64,000 bases of DNA from Trebonia sp963737285 (GTDB lineage: Bacteria > Actinomycetota > Actinomycetes > Streptosporangiales > Streptosporangiaceae): NCBI GenBank assembly GCA_963737285.1, contig CAVTRT010000002.1, positions 2,108,001-2,172,000 on the forward strand, read 5' to 3'. The notes beneath the pieces were generated by a model that made no database searches, was not told where the DNA came from, and saw only the letters and a program-made list of their open reading frames with translations. This document shows, piece after piece, positions 54,912-64,000 of this stretch; positions within the stretch are counted from its first letter, which is position 1, and the number at the start of each line of letters is the position of its first letter. The translations under genes were made by a program, and so were the position numbers.

Positions 54912-55278
54912 CGTTGGCGCAGGCACGCTCCAACCGTTCAGACTCGCTGGCGCGAGCGTGCTGCAACCATCCGGCTCGCTGGCGCAGGCACGCTCCAACC
55001 GTTCAGACTCGCTGACGCGAGCGTGCTGCAACCATCCGGCGCTCGCTGGCGTTCCCGCACGCCTTAAGGCAGTCCGTTTGCGCCGGCGAGTCAAGACGGC
55101 TACAGGTCGCTGGCGCCGGCGAGTCAAGACGGCTACAGGCCGCTGGCGCCGGCGAGTCAAGACGGCTACAGGGTCGCTGGCGCCGGCGAGTCAAGACGGC
55201 TACAGGCCGCTGGCGCCGACGAGTCAAGACGGCTACAGGGTCGCTGGCGCCGGCGAGTCAAGACGGCTACAGGGCGCT
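54912..55278. repeat. 33-bp repeat array C, about 11 units with several bodies
   Basis: Every unit begins CGYTGGCGC (variants CGCTGACGC, CGTTTGCGC) and runs 31-34 bp. Bodies: AGGCACGCTCCAACCGTTCA (units 1, 3), GAGCGTGCTGCAACCATCCG (2, 4), a single body with GCACGCCTTAAGGCAGT (5), then CGGCGAGTCAAGACGGCTAC (6-11). The order alternating pair, single TTAAGG unit, homogeneous run is also seen in array B on the opposite strand. It fills the gap between mnmA and cysteine desulfurase. Confidence 0.9.
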
Positions 55279-55302
55279 GGGGGGCGACGGGAACGTCGGC
55301 GG

Positions 55303-56487
55303 TTAGCGGGCGCCAGCGCGGCGGGCGCGGGAGACTGCCTCGCCGATGACGGTGCCTAGGGCGTGTACGTCGGACGCGGTGGTGGTGTGGCCAAGGGAGA
55401 AGCGCAGCGAGCTGCGGGCCACGGAGTCCGAGGCGCCCATCGCGAGCAGGACGTGGCTTGGCTCGGCCACACCTGCGGTGCAGGCGGAGCCGGTCGAGCA
55501 GGCGATGCCCTTCGCGTCAAGGAGCAGAAGCAGCGCGTCTCCCTCGCATCCTGGGAAGGAGAAGTGCGCGTTGCCGGGCAGCCGATCCGGCCCCGGCGGC
55601 GGGCCGTTGAGTACGGCATCGGGGACTGCGAGAAGTACCTGCCGGATCAGGTCGTCACGTAGGGCCGACAGTCGCGCGGCCTCTGCTTCAAGGCGTGCCG
55701 CGGTCACCATGGCGGCGACCGCGAACGCCCGGATGGCGGGGCCGTCCAGGGTCCCCGAGCGAATGTCGCGCTCCTGGCCGCCGCCGTGCATAACGGGAAC
55801 GGGTGCAACCCCCCTGCCGAGGATGAGCGCCCCAGCCCCGACGGGGCCGCCGAGCTTGTGCGCGGTGATCGTCAGGGCGTCCACGCCTGAGGAAGAAAAA
55901 TCGACGGGGATCTGTGCGGCGGCCTGTACCGCGTCGGTGTGGAAGGGGACGCCGAACGAGTGGCAAGCAGCCGCCAGTTCGGCAACCGGCGCGACGGTGC
56001 CGACCTCATTGTTGGCCCACATGACGCTGACCAGGGCGGCGCTTCCCGCATGAGCCGCCAGCGCTTCCTCCAGGACGGACGGCGCGACGGCGCCGGCTCC
56101 GTCGACCGGCACCCAGTCCACCACCGCGCCCTCGGAGTCAGCCAGCCATCGCACCGAGTCCAGCACGGCGTGGTGCTCAACAGCTGTCGTAAAAACACGG
56201 TTGTGACGGCCATCCGATGAGCGCCGTGCCCAGAACAGGCCCTTGACGGCGAGGTTGTCCGCCTCAGTGCCGCCGCTGGTGAAGATGACCTCGCTGGCCC
56301 GCGCCCCGAAGACCTCGGCGATCTGCTCACGGGATTCCTCCACGACGCGACGGGCGCGACGGCCGGCGTTGTGCAGCGACGAGGGGTTGCCCAGCTGGGC
56401 GAGCTCGGAGGTCATCGCCTCAATGGCCTCGGGAAGCATCGGAGCCGTCGCTGCGTGGTCAAGATATACGACCGGGCTCTCATTCAT
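55303..56487 (-). CDS. Cysteine desulfurase (NifS/IscS class)
   Basis: A PLP enzyme of 394 residues that converts cysteine to alanine and passes sulphur to MnmA and iron-sulphur assembly. Start ATG 56487: NESPVVYLDHAATAPMLPEA. Motifs: FTSGGTEADNLAVKGLFWA, VEHHAVLDSVRWL with the PLP-stacking His, NNEVGTVAPVAEL, the Schiff-base Lys in TITAHKLGGPVGAGALIL, RSGTLDGPAIRAFAVA and the catalytic Cys in GIACSTGSACTAGVAEPSHV. Neighbour of mnmA in the same direction, a common pairing in actinobacteria. Confidence 0.94.
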   Translation of the reverse strand: MNESPVVYLDHAATAPMLPEAIEAMTSELAQLGNPSSLHNAGRRARRVVEESREQIAEVFGARASEVIFTSGGTEADNLAVKGLFWARRSSDGRHNRVFTTAVEHHAVLDSVRWLADSEGAVVDWVPVDGAGAVAPSVLEEALAAHAGSAALVSVMWANNEVGTVAPVAELAAACHSFGVPFHTDAVQAAAQIPVDFSSSGVDALTITAHKLGGPVGAGALILGRGVAPVPVMHGGGQERDIRSGTLDGPAIRAFAVAAMVTAARLEAEAARLSALRDDLIRQVLLAVPDAVLNGPPPGPDRLPGNAHFSFPGCEGDALLLLLDAKGIACSTGSACTAGVAEPSHVLLAMGASDSVARSSLRFSLGHTTTASDVHALGTVIGEAVSRARRAGAR

Positions 56488-56560
56488 AGTTGACCCAGCT
56501 TACGCGGCAGGGGCCAGACGGCAGCAGATGCCGCCCGGCCCGCGCCGGAGCCGGAACTCC

Positions 56561-57529
56561 TTACAACGCTTTCCGCTTGCTGATTTCGTCGATGAGCTGG
56601 GGGACGACGGTGAACAGGTTGCCGACGACGGCGAAGTCGGCGATCTCGAAGATGGGGGCCTCGGGGTCCTTGTTGATCGCGATGATGGTCTTGGAGGTCT
56701 GCATGCCGGCCCGGTGCTGGATGGCGCCGGAGATGCCGACCGCGGCGTACAGCTGGGGGGAGACGGTCTTGCCGGTCTGGCCGACCTGGAACTGGTGGGG
56801 GTACCAGCCGGCGTCGACCACCGCGCGGGACGCGCCGACGGCGGCGCCGAGGCAGTCGGCGAGGTCCTCGATGACCTTGAAGCCGTCCGCCGACCCGGTG
56901 CCCCGGCCACCGGAGACCACGATCTGGGCCTCCTGCAAATCCGGCCGCGCCGACTTCGCCGCGGCCTCACGCGACACTACCCGCGCCATCTTCGCCCGAT
57001 CCGACGCCTCAAACGCGACCGGGACCAGCGAGGCCTCACCGGCAGCCGGCTGCGGGGCCACCGCGTTCGGCCGCAGGGTAATGATCGGGAAGTCGCCCAG
57101 CGCCCGCGAGTGCACGTTGACCGCACCGCCGAAGTTCGCCTGTGATACCAGCGGCCGCCCGTCCTCGCCCGCCACCACGTCAACCGCGTCGGTCAGCACC
57201 CCGCTACTGGTCCCGACCGCCAGCCGCCCGGCGACTTCCTTGCCCTCCGCCGACCCGGCGACCAGCACCGCCACTGGGGATGCCGACCTGGCCAGCTGCG
57301 CCAGGAACTCCGCCTTCGGCGCCACCACATAGTCCGCGAAGTCGGCACTGTCGGACACGTACACCTTGGCGGCGCCGAATTCCGCGAGCCGGGCCTGGCC
57401 CGCCTCTATGCCCGGGCCCGCCCAGACGGCGGCAGGGGTGCCTAGCCGGGCGGCCACCGTTAGCAGCTCTGCGGTTACCTTCTTGACCTCGCCGTCCGTG
57501 TGCTCGACAAGAACGAGTACCTCAGCCAT
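56561..57529 (-). CDS. etfA: Electron transfer flavoprotein alpha subunit
   Basis: 322 residues. With EtfB it accepts electrons from acyl-CoA dehydrogenases (one is at 9750) through FAD. The N-terminal Rossmann-like domain starts MAEVLVLVEHTDGEVKKVTA. The C-terminal FAD domain has VVSGGRGTGSADGFKVIEDL, GAAVGASRAVVDAGWYPHQF, QVGQTGKTVSPQLYAAVGIS and GAIQHRAGMQTSKTIIAINK. It lies 9 bases downstream of etfB, so they form an operon. Confidence 0.95.
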   Translation of the reverse strand: MAEVLVLVEHTDGEVKKVTAELLTVAARLGTPAAVWAGPGIEAGQARLAEFGAAKVYVSDSADFADYVVAPKAEFLAQLARSASPVAVLVAGSAEGKEVAGRLAVGTSSGVLTDAVDVVAGEDGRPLVSQANFGGAVNVHSRALGDFPIITLRPNAVAPQPAAGEASLVPVAFEASDRAKMARVVSREAAAKSARPDLQEAQIVVSGGRGTGSADGFKVIEDLADCLGAAVGASRAVVDAGWYPHQFQVGQTGKTVSPQLYAAVGISGAIQHRAGMQTSKTIIAINKDPEAPIFEIADFAVVGNLFTVVPQLIDEISKRKAL

Positions 57530-57538
57530 GTCGACCCC

Positions 57539-58323
57539 TCAGATGAACTTGCGCTCGGCCAGGAAGGCAGCCACGGCGGTGCCGCCCTCGCCCTCGTCCT
57601 TTACGATCACGCCGGCCCCGCGCGGCGGCGCCGCCTCGAAGTCGGCCACGATGGTCGAAGATCCCGCAAGGCCCAGCGTCCCGGTGTCCAGCGAAAGATC
57701 GGCCAGGGTCAGGGTTTGCACCGGCTTCTTCTTCGCCGCCATGATCCCCTTGAACGACGGGTACCGCGGCTCGTTGATCTTCTCCATCACGCTCACCACG
57801 GCCGGCAACGATCCCGACACCACCTCGATGCCCTCATCCGCCACCCTGCGCACCGTCACCGACGAACCGTCGATGTCGACCTTGGACGCCAGGGTGAGCT
57901 GTGGCACGTCCAGTTGGTGGGCCAGCATCGCCGGCATCACCCCGGTCCGCGCGTCCGTCGACTCCGACCCGGCGATGACCAGGTCAAACCCGACCTGCCG
58001 TAGCGCGGCAGCCAGCACCTGCGACGTGGCGAGCGCGTCCGATCCCGCGACGGCGTCATCGAGCACGTGCACAGCCTTATCGGCGCCCATCGACAGTGCC
58101 TTGCGGATCGACTCAGCTGCCCGCTCGGCCCCATCGTCAGGATTGTCACCTCACCGCCGTGCGCTTCCGCGATCCGCAGGCCCTCCTCGATCGCGTACTC
58201 ATCCAGCTCGTTGATGACCCCGTCAGCAGCCGCCCGGTCCAGCGTGCCGGCACCAGGCACCAGCTTCCGCACAGACTCCGTATCCGGTACCTGCTTGACG
58301 AGCACGACGATGTTAAGAGACAA
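57539..58323 (-). CDS. etfB: Electron transfer flavoprotein beta subunit (frameshift)
   Basis: Start ATG 58323: MSLNIVVLVKQVPDTESVRK; NELDEYAIEEGLRIAEAHGG and EVTILTMGP follow. One base is missing near 58128; restoring it gives ERAAESIRKALSMGADKAVH and the second frame continues DDAVAGSDALATSQVLAAAL, VIAGSESTDARTGVMPAMLA (AMP-binding signature region), and ends ERKFI. Total about 260 residues. The intact partner and conserved sequence on both sides of the break point to a sequence error instead of decay. Confidence 0.93.
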
Positions 58324-58383
58324 CGCTGCCGCCCTCCTGCGTAATGGGACCAGCCGTCCCGGGCCGGCCCGTCGCGACTTATG

Positions 58384-59247
58384 TTACTCACTAGTAGCCG
58401 TTGCGGAGCGCTCGGCCGCCTCCACCACATTAGCGAGCAGCATCGCCCGGGTCATCGGCCCCACCCCGCCCGGCATCGGGGCGAGGAATCCCGCCACATC
58501 CCGAACGTCGCGTGCCACATCGCCCACCAAGCCCGCCTCGGTCCGGGTGATCCCCACGTCAAGGACGGCCGCACCGGGCTTGACCATGTCCCCGGTCAGC
58601 AGCCCGGGCACTCCGGCGGCCACGATGACGATGTCCGCCTGGCGAGTGTGCGCCGCCAGGTCTTTCGTCCCGGTGTGGCACAACGTGACGGTCGCGTTCT
58701 CCGACTTGCGGGTGAGCAGCAGGCCCATCGTCCGCCCGACCGTGATGCCGCGGCCGACGACGACCACCTCGGCCCCGGCGATCGGCACTCCGTACTCCCG
58801 CAGCAGGACGACCATGCCGCGCGGCGTGCACGGCAGCGGGCCGTCCTCGTTCAGGACCAGGCGGCCGAGGTTCACCGGGTGCAGGCCGTCGGCGTCCTTA
58901 GCCGGGTCCATCAGGTGCAGCACGCGCTTGTCGTCAAGCCCTCGCGGCAGCGGGAGCTGGACGATGTACCCCGTGCACGAGGGATCGGAGTTCAGCTCGC
59001 GCACGGCCGTCTCGACATCGGCCTGGGTAGCCGAAGCGGGCAGGTCACGGCGGATCGAGGCGATACCGACCTGCGCGCAGTCCCGGTGCTTGCCGGCCAC
59101 GTACGCGTGCGAGCCGGGGTCATCGCCGACCAGGATGGTGCCAAGACCCGGCGTGATCCCCTTGGCCGCCAGGGCAGCGACCCGCGTCGTCAGCTCGGCC
59201 CTCACCTTGGCCGCAGTGGCCTTTCCGTCCAGGATCGATGCGCTCAC
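58384..59247 (-). CDS. folD: Methylenetetrahydrofolate dehydrogenase/cyclohydrolase
   Basis: 287 residues, bifunctional: oxidises methylene-THF to methenyl-THF (NADP) and hydrolyses it to 10-formyl-THF, the cofactor used by PurH and PurN encoded next door. Catalytic segment LGTILVGDDPGSHAYVAGKH with the following K (usually YVxxK), SCTGYIVQLPLPRGLDDKRV, DADGLHPVNLGRLVLNE, PCTPRGMVVLLREY, and NADP-binding VVVVGRGITVGRTMGLLLTR with GAAVLDVGITR. Same strand as purH, 45 bases downstream of its stop. Confidence 0.95.
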   Translation of the reverse strand: MSASILDGKATAAKVRAELTTRVAALAAKGITPGLGTILVGDDPGSHAYVAGKHRDCAQVGIASIRRDLPASATQADVETAVRELNSDPSCTGYIVQLPLPRGLDDKRVLHLMDPAKDADGLHPVNLGRLVLNEDGPLPCTPRGMVVLLREYGVPIAGAEVVVVGRGITVGRTMGLLLTRKSENATVTLCHTGTKDLAAHTRQADIVIVAAGVPGLLTGDMVKPGAAVLDVGITRTEAGLVGDVARDVRDVAGFLAPMPGGVGPMTRAMLLANVVEAAERSATATSE

Positions 59248-59292
59248 GAGAACTCCGCTCTGTCTGCCCGCCCGCCAGGGCTCGCTCAGGAC

Positions 59293-60878
<1,586 letters not shown>

Positions 60879-60882
<4 letters not shown>

Positions 60883-61499
60883 CTGCCGATCCTCACCTTC
60901 CGTGATCCTTCGGCAGACCAGCCCTCGCGGGCCATCCTGCCTACCGTGTCGACGAGCAGCGCGCGCTCGGTCACCTTGATGCGTTCGTGCAGCGCCTGCT
61001 CATCGTCTTCCGCTTCGACCGGGACGGCTGCCTGGGCGATGATAGGCCCGTTATCCACGCCCTCATCGACGATGAAAACGGTACAGCCCGTCACCTTTAC
61101 CCCATACTCCAGCGCGTCCCGTACACCATGCATGCCGGGAAATGACGGTAGCAGCGCCGGGTGCGTGTTCAGGCAGCGGCCACCGAAGCCTTGCAGGAAC
61201 GGCTTGCCGAGCAGCTTCATGAACCCGGCGCAGACGACGAGGTCGGGCAGGTAGCTCTTCGTCTCCTCGGCGAGGACGCGGTCCCAGTCCTCGCGGGTCG
61301 CGAAGTCCTTCAGCCTGACCGTGAACGTCGGGATGCCACGCTGGCTAGCGCGCTCCAGGGCCTTGATGTTGTCCCGGTCGGCACCGACGGCCACGATCGT
61401 CGCACCGTAACCGGGATCGGAGCAGGCATCGAGGAGCGCCTGGAGGTTGGTCCCCTCGCCGGAGACCAGCACCACCAGCCGAGCGGGCGTAACTTCCAT
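60879..61499 (-). CDS. purN: Phosphoribosylglycinamide formyltransferase
   Basis: 206 residues using 10-formyl-THF to formylate GAR. ATG 61499: MEVTPARLVVLVSGEGTNLQ. Catalytic residues are in VCAGFMKLLGKPFLQGFGGR, NTHPALLPSFPGMHGVRDAL (Asn-x-His) and GCTVFIVDEGVDNGPIIAQA (Asp). It heads a purN-purH-folD run on the minus strand, diverging from the membrane protein at 61559 with only 59 bases between. Confidence 0.95.
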
Positions 61500-61558
61500 A
61501 GCCGCCACCCTAGCCGCTTCCCCAACTACGCGATCGGACAGGCACAATAGAAGGCGTT

Positions 61559-62035
61559 ATGGCGACACCCCCGGATCGACGCACACCCGCAAGGCCCCAG
61601 TTCCCTGGGCCATACAAGCAGCAGCGCCAGCCTGCCAGCCCGGCGCTGCGGCAGCGTGCGTTCGCTGCGCTCATGCTGGCGCTGATCAGCCTGTTCGGCA
61701 TGATTGTGCTGAGCGGCAACCTCCACCGCGCGGTAGTCGGCCTCGCGGTCACGCTTGTCATCGGGGGAACCGGCCTGTGGCTGGCGATCACCACGATGTC
61801 CCGGTCCCGTCAGGCTGGTTCGGCACGCCCGCGCTTTGTGATCCTGGCCACGGTGCTCGCCGTCATCGGCACCGGGCTGAGCGTGCTTGCACTGGCGGGA
61901 TTCGCGCTGTTTTGGACGCAGATCAACCAGTACGCCAACTGCATGTCAGCGGCGAACACGGTGTCCACGCAGACCGCCTGCAATCAGCAACTGAACAGCT
62001 CGCTGCACACCAGCGTCGGGCTCGGCAGTAGCTAA
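61559..62035 (+). CDS. Small membrane protein with three transmembrane helices
   Basis: 158 residues. A Pro/Arg/Gln-rich cytoplasmic N-terminus (RRTPARPQFPGPYKQQRQPA) precedes three hydrophobic segments (AALMLALISLFGMIVLSGN, VVGLAVTLVIGGTGLWLAIT and FVILATVLAVIGTGLSVLAL), with a short extracellular tail holding two Cys (ANCMSAANTVSTQTACNQQL) that could form a disulphide. It is convergent with the DUF6350 gene, with 22 bases between the stops. Similar proteins occur beside purN in actinobacteria by my recollection, but no function is established. Confidence 0.75.
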   Translation: MATPPDRRTPARPQFPGPYKQQRQPASPALRQRAFAALMLALISLFGMIVLSGNLHRAVVGLAVTLVIGGTGLWLAITTMSRSRQAGSARPRFVILATVLAVIGTGLSVLALAGFALFWTQINQYANCMSAANTVSTQTACNQQLNSSLHTSVGLGSS

Positions 62036-62057
62036 TGCCATACGGTTCGCCCGCGCC

Positions 62058-63488
62058 CTAGTCTTCGGGTTCCTCCCGGTCTTCGCGCTCGCCTGCCCAC
62101 GGATCGAAAAAGATTCGGTGGCCGCCCGCCGTGTCGGACTCGTCGATGACGGCGGGCATCGGTCCGCTCACCCGCGATCCCCCGCCGGTTGCGGCGGCGC
62201 CGACGGCCTGCGGTACATCGGCTAGCACGGCTTCGGCGCGTGCGGCCTTCTCGATGCGCTTGACGTGGTGGCGCAGGATCAGCCAGTTCACCACTCCGGC
62301 AGCTATGGCCCCGGTCACCCCTATCTCCAGCACCGCGACGACGCCCACGTCGGCGGCTGCCGGGCCGACCGTGCCTAGCCGCCCCGCGCCGAGCGGCCCG
62401 CCGGAGAACTTCGCGAGCACCCCAATGACCGCGGCGGTAAGCGACCCGGTGAGCAGCCCCCACAGTGGCGCGGCCTCCAGGAACGGGGTAGGGGCGATCC
62501 GCACGGTCATCACGCCTGCCAGCACCCCGGCCAGGTAGGGCGTGACCAGCACGAAGAACCCCAGCCACGCGGGAAACGCCGCCCCGGCGCCGACCGGCAG
62601 ACCCGCGAGCATGGGGAAGGACGGGATCGCGCCGAGGGCCGACCCGTCGGGCGAGACCGCGGTCCCGACGCCGAACGAGAACCCGGGTCCGAGCATGTAG
62701 GCGACGGCCCAGATGACGGAGTTGGGCAGATAGCTGATCCCGGCGAGCAGCAGCAGCAGCGAGCCAAACACCCCAGGGCTAAGCGCGTTGACTGCGCCCT
62801 TGTAGGCGCCTAGATGGAGCAGGAGCGACGTGGCGGACACGAGCGCGCCCGCCGCCGTCATCATGGCCAGCGACGCAACCATGCCCAAGACGATCGAACG
62901 GGGCCGCGGTGGCATCAGGCCGGCCAGCTTCCGCCACGGGGCGAGGCCGCGCGCGGCGCCGAACCCGCCAGCCACGAAGGCGATCAGGAAGCCGACGACG
63001 ACCGCCTGCCACAGCGACGGAGCCGCGACCGGGGTCCGGCTGCCCACCGCGACCGCCGCCGTGAACAGCGCGTAGGGGAAGGCGATCGCGAGCGCCGCGT
63101 GCCAGACGTGTCGCAGTCGCCGGACGTGTCCCTCACTGGTCAGCCACCGCCCGGCCCGCTCAAGCAATGCACCAGGCAGCAGCACCAGGCCCAGCGGGAG
63201 CAGCCCAACCCGCCCGACGCCGCGCACTGTGACCTCGACGTGATGCGCGACCAGCCACAGCAGTCCGGCCGAGCGGAGCGCTCCCGGCAGTCCACTGCCA
63301 ACGCCTACGTGCGGGGCAGTTATCCAGCCGATGACAGTGATCACCACGAGCATGGCAAGCCCGCTAGCAGCCGCCGCCAGTGCGGCGATCCCGCCAGCCA
63401 TCAGCATGGGGCGGGTCGGCAGCACGATTCCGGCTGAGCCGCGTGACCTCGGCGGTCGCCTGCCGGCGGAAGCACTCACAACGCCCAT
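62058..63488 (-). CDS. DUF6350 family multi-pass membrane protein
   Basis: 476 residues from ATG 63488 (MGVVSASAGRRPPRSRGSAG); a longer open frame upstream is GC-rich non-coding sequence. About ten membrane helices, for example MLMAGGIAALAAAASGLAML, AVVVGFLIAFVAGGFGAARG, and LLLLLAGISYLPNSVIWAVA followed by the family signature YMLGPGFSFGVGTAVSPDGS. The C-terminal tail is acidic (DPWAGEREDREEPED). This family is actinobacterial and is typically found between sucCD and purN/purH, as here. Its role is unknown; it has sometimes been annotated as a cell-division membrane protein. Confidence 0.8.
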   Translation of the reverse strand: MGVVSASAGRRPPRSRGSAGIVLPTRPMLMAGGIAALAAAASGLAMLVVITVIGWITAPHVGVGSGLPGALRSAGLLWLVAHHVEVTVRGVGRVGLLPLGLVLLPGALLERAGRWLTSEGHVRRLRHVWHAALAIAFPYALFTAAVAVGSRTPVAAPSLWQAVVVGFLIAFVAGGFGAARGLAPWRKLAGLMPPRPRSIVLGMVASLAMMTAAGALVSATSLLLHLGAYKGAVNALSPGVFGSLLLLLAGISYLPNSVIWAVAYMLGPGFSFGVGTAVSPDGSALGAIPSFPMLAGLPVGAGAAFPAWLGFFVLVTPYLAGVLAGVMTVRIAPTPFLEAAPLWGLLTGSLTAAVIGVLAKFSGGPLGAGRLGTVGPAAADVGVVAVLEIGVTGAIAAGVVNWLILRHHVKRIEKAARAEAVLADVPQAVGAAATGGGSRVSGPMPAVIDESDTAGGHRIFFDPWAGEREDREEPED

Positions 63489-63899
63489 CCTGGCAATGGA
63501 CCGGGCAAACAGCACGCCGCCACGCCGTTTTTCCTGGGGGATGCAAACCAATCCCCCAGACCCCCTGCCTTCTCGGGCTGGCCGCCGTAGCTCATCGGGC
63601 TGCGCCGCACGAGCCCCCTTGCGCTTCGCTTTCGGGGCCCGTGGCTCGCCCGATCGCGCAGGTGCTCGCTCGCTGGCGCTCGCTGCGCCGCGCGAGGGCA
63701 CCCGCCCGTAGCCTGACTGCCCTTCCCGTTCATCCGATCGGCCGGCGCTCGCTGCGCCGCGCGAGGGCACCCGCCGTATTGCTGGGGTTACCAACCTCAC
63801 AGGCCCCGAGCGACACACGTCGGTAACCTGGTCGGCGACCGGCCAGTCCACGGACTAGGCTGCTTGTGACCTAGGACAATCCCAAGAGACGGACCCCCA
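63489..63899. other. Gap between DUF6350 and sucC, with a 32-bp direct repeat
   Basis: No credible gene. The sequence GGCGCTCGCTGCGCCGCGCG followed by AGGGCACCCGCC occurs at 63675-63706 and again at 63744-63775. The first copy is preceded by CTCGCTGGCG, the core seen in repeat arrays B and C. Divergent promoters for DUF6350 and sucC should lie here; a -10-like TAGGCT is at 63856-63861 and TAGGAC at 63872, upstream of the sucC start. Confidence 0.5.
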
Positions 63900-64000
63900 G
63901 TGGACCTGTTTGAGTTTCAGGCTAAGGAACTGTTCGCCGAGTACGGCGTCCCGGTTCCGAAGGACAAGGTCGCCAACACCGCCGAAGACGCCCGCGAGAT
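63900..64000 (+). CDS. sucC: Succinyl-CoA synthetase beta subunit, 5' part
   Basis: GTG 63900 starts DLFEFQAKELFAEYGVPVPK with DKVANTAEDAREI, running off the window. This is the ATP-grasp N-terminus of SucC (usual pattern mDLfEyQaKelFa.yGvPvp.g), which makes succinate and ATP/GTP from succinyl-CoA in the TCA cycle. Only 33 residues are visible, but the motif is distinctive. Confidence 0.9.
   Translation, partial: MDLFEFQAKELFAEYGVPVPKDKVANTAEDARE

Noticed and set aside
54912..55278. CRISPR array
   Set aside because: The constant part is only 9-11 bp, the so-called spacers repeat among themselves, there is no 23-37-bp conserved repeat and no cas gene in the window. The same applies to the arrays at 28.9 and 36.9 kb.

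Overview
This is a high-GC actinobacterial chromosome segment. The evidence is GC-rich third positions, GTG/TTG starts, an acyl-CoA carboxylase epsilon subunit, ECF sigma and GntR/XRE regulators, an actinobacterial-type AlaX, a DUF6350 protein, and the block cysteine desulfurase / mnmA / metE-like / ligA / gatCAB. I infer a filamentous actinomycete, perhaps near Streptosporangiales, but no rRNA or tRNA gene is present to fix this.

Layout. 0-5.2 kb is a decay zone: a LuxR regulator, an SDR tail, a GNAT tail, half of a GMC oxidoreductase joined to a zinc ribbon, a broken membrane protein behind an ECF sigma factor, and a relic of a surface repeat domain; idi sits intact among them. 5.2-8.8 kb holds a coupled pair of ABC half-transporters. 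9.7-22.6 kb is core metabolism and regulation: acyl-CoA dehydrogenase, purE, a RodZ-like HTH membrane protein, purK, an NCS1 permease, a two-component system, birA, alaX, and a divergent MFS/XRE pair. 22.8-28.9 kb has ppc, the acyl-CoA carboxylase beta subunit, a NYN-domain protein and the carboxylase epsilon subunit. 29.1-36.7 kb is an array of secreted YVTN beta-propeller/Ig-like proteins, one intact, one frameshifted and two relics. 37.3-47.1 kb is gatCAB, a convergent sedolisin (S53) protease, ligA, a metE-like gene and two tiny membrane proteins. 53.7-64 kb is mnmA, cysteine desulfurase, etfAB, folD, purH, purN, a membrane protein, DUF6350 and the start of sucC.

The most unusual region is 47.2-53.7 kb, which appears inserted between mnmA and the metE-like gene. 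It contains four paralogous GntR/UTRA regulators in tandem, a decayed MFS transporter, a Fe(II)/2-oxoglutarate-type oxygenase, and two copies of a 21-residue micropeptide whose core is AK[Y/D]HARPSAQYRYEHYD. Over codons 2-18 the two copies differ by ten synonymous changes and one amino-acid change, so the peptide itself appears to be under selection. I suggest an undescribed micropeptide/oxygenase/GntR system; peptide modification is inference only.

Two cross-cutting observations. (1) Single-base frameshifts recur, including in gatB and etfB, which suggests sequence indel errors as well as true decay. (2) Three intergenic arrays of about 33-bp repeats (28.9, 36.9 and 54.9 kb) share a short core like CTCGYTGGCGC with different bodies, forming a dispersed repeat family that is not CRISPR.
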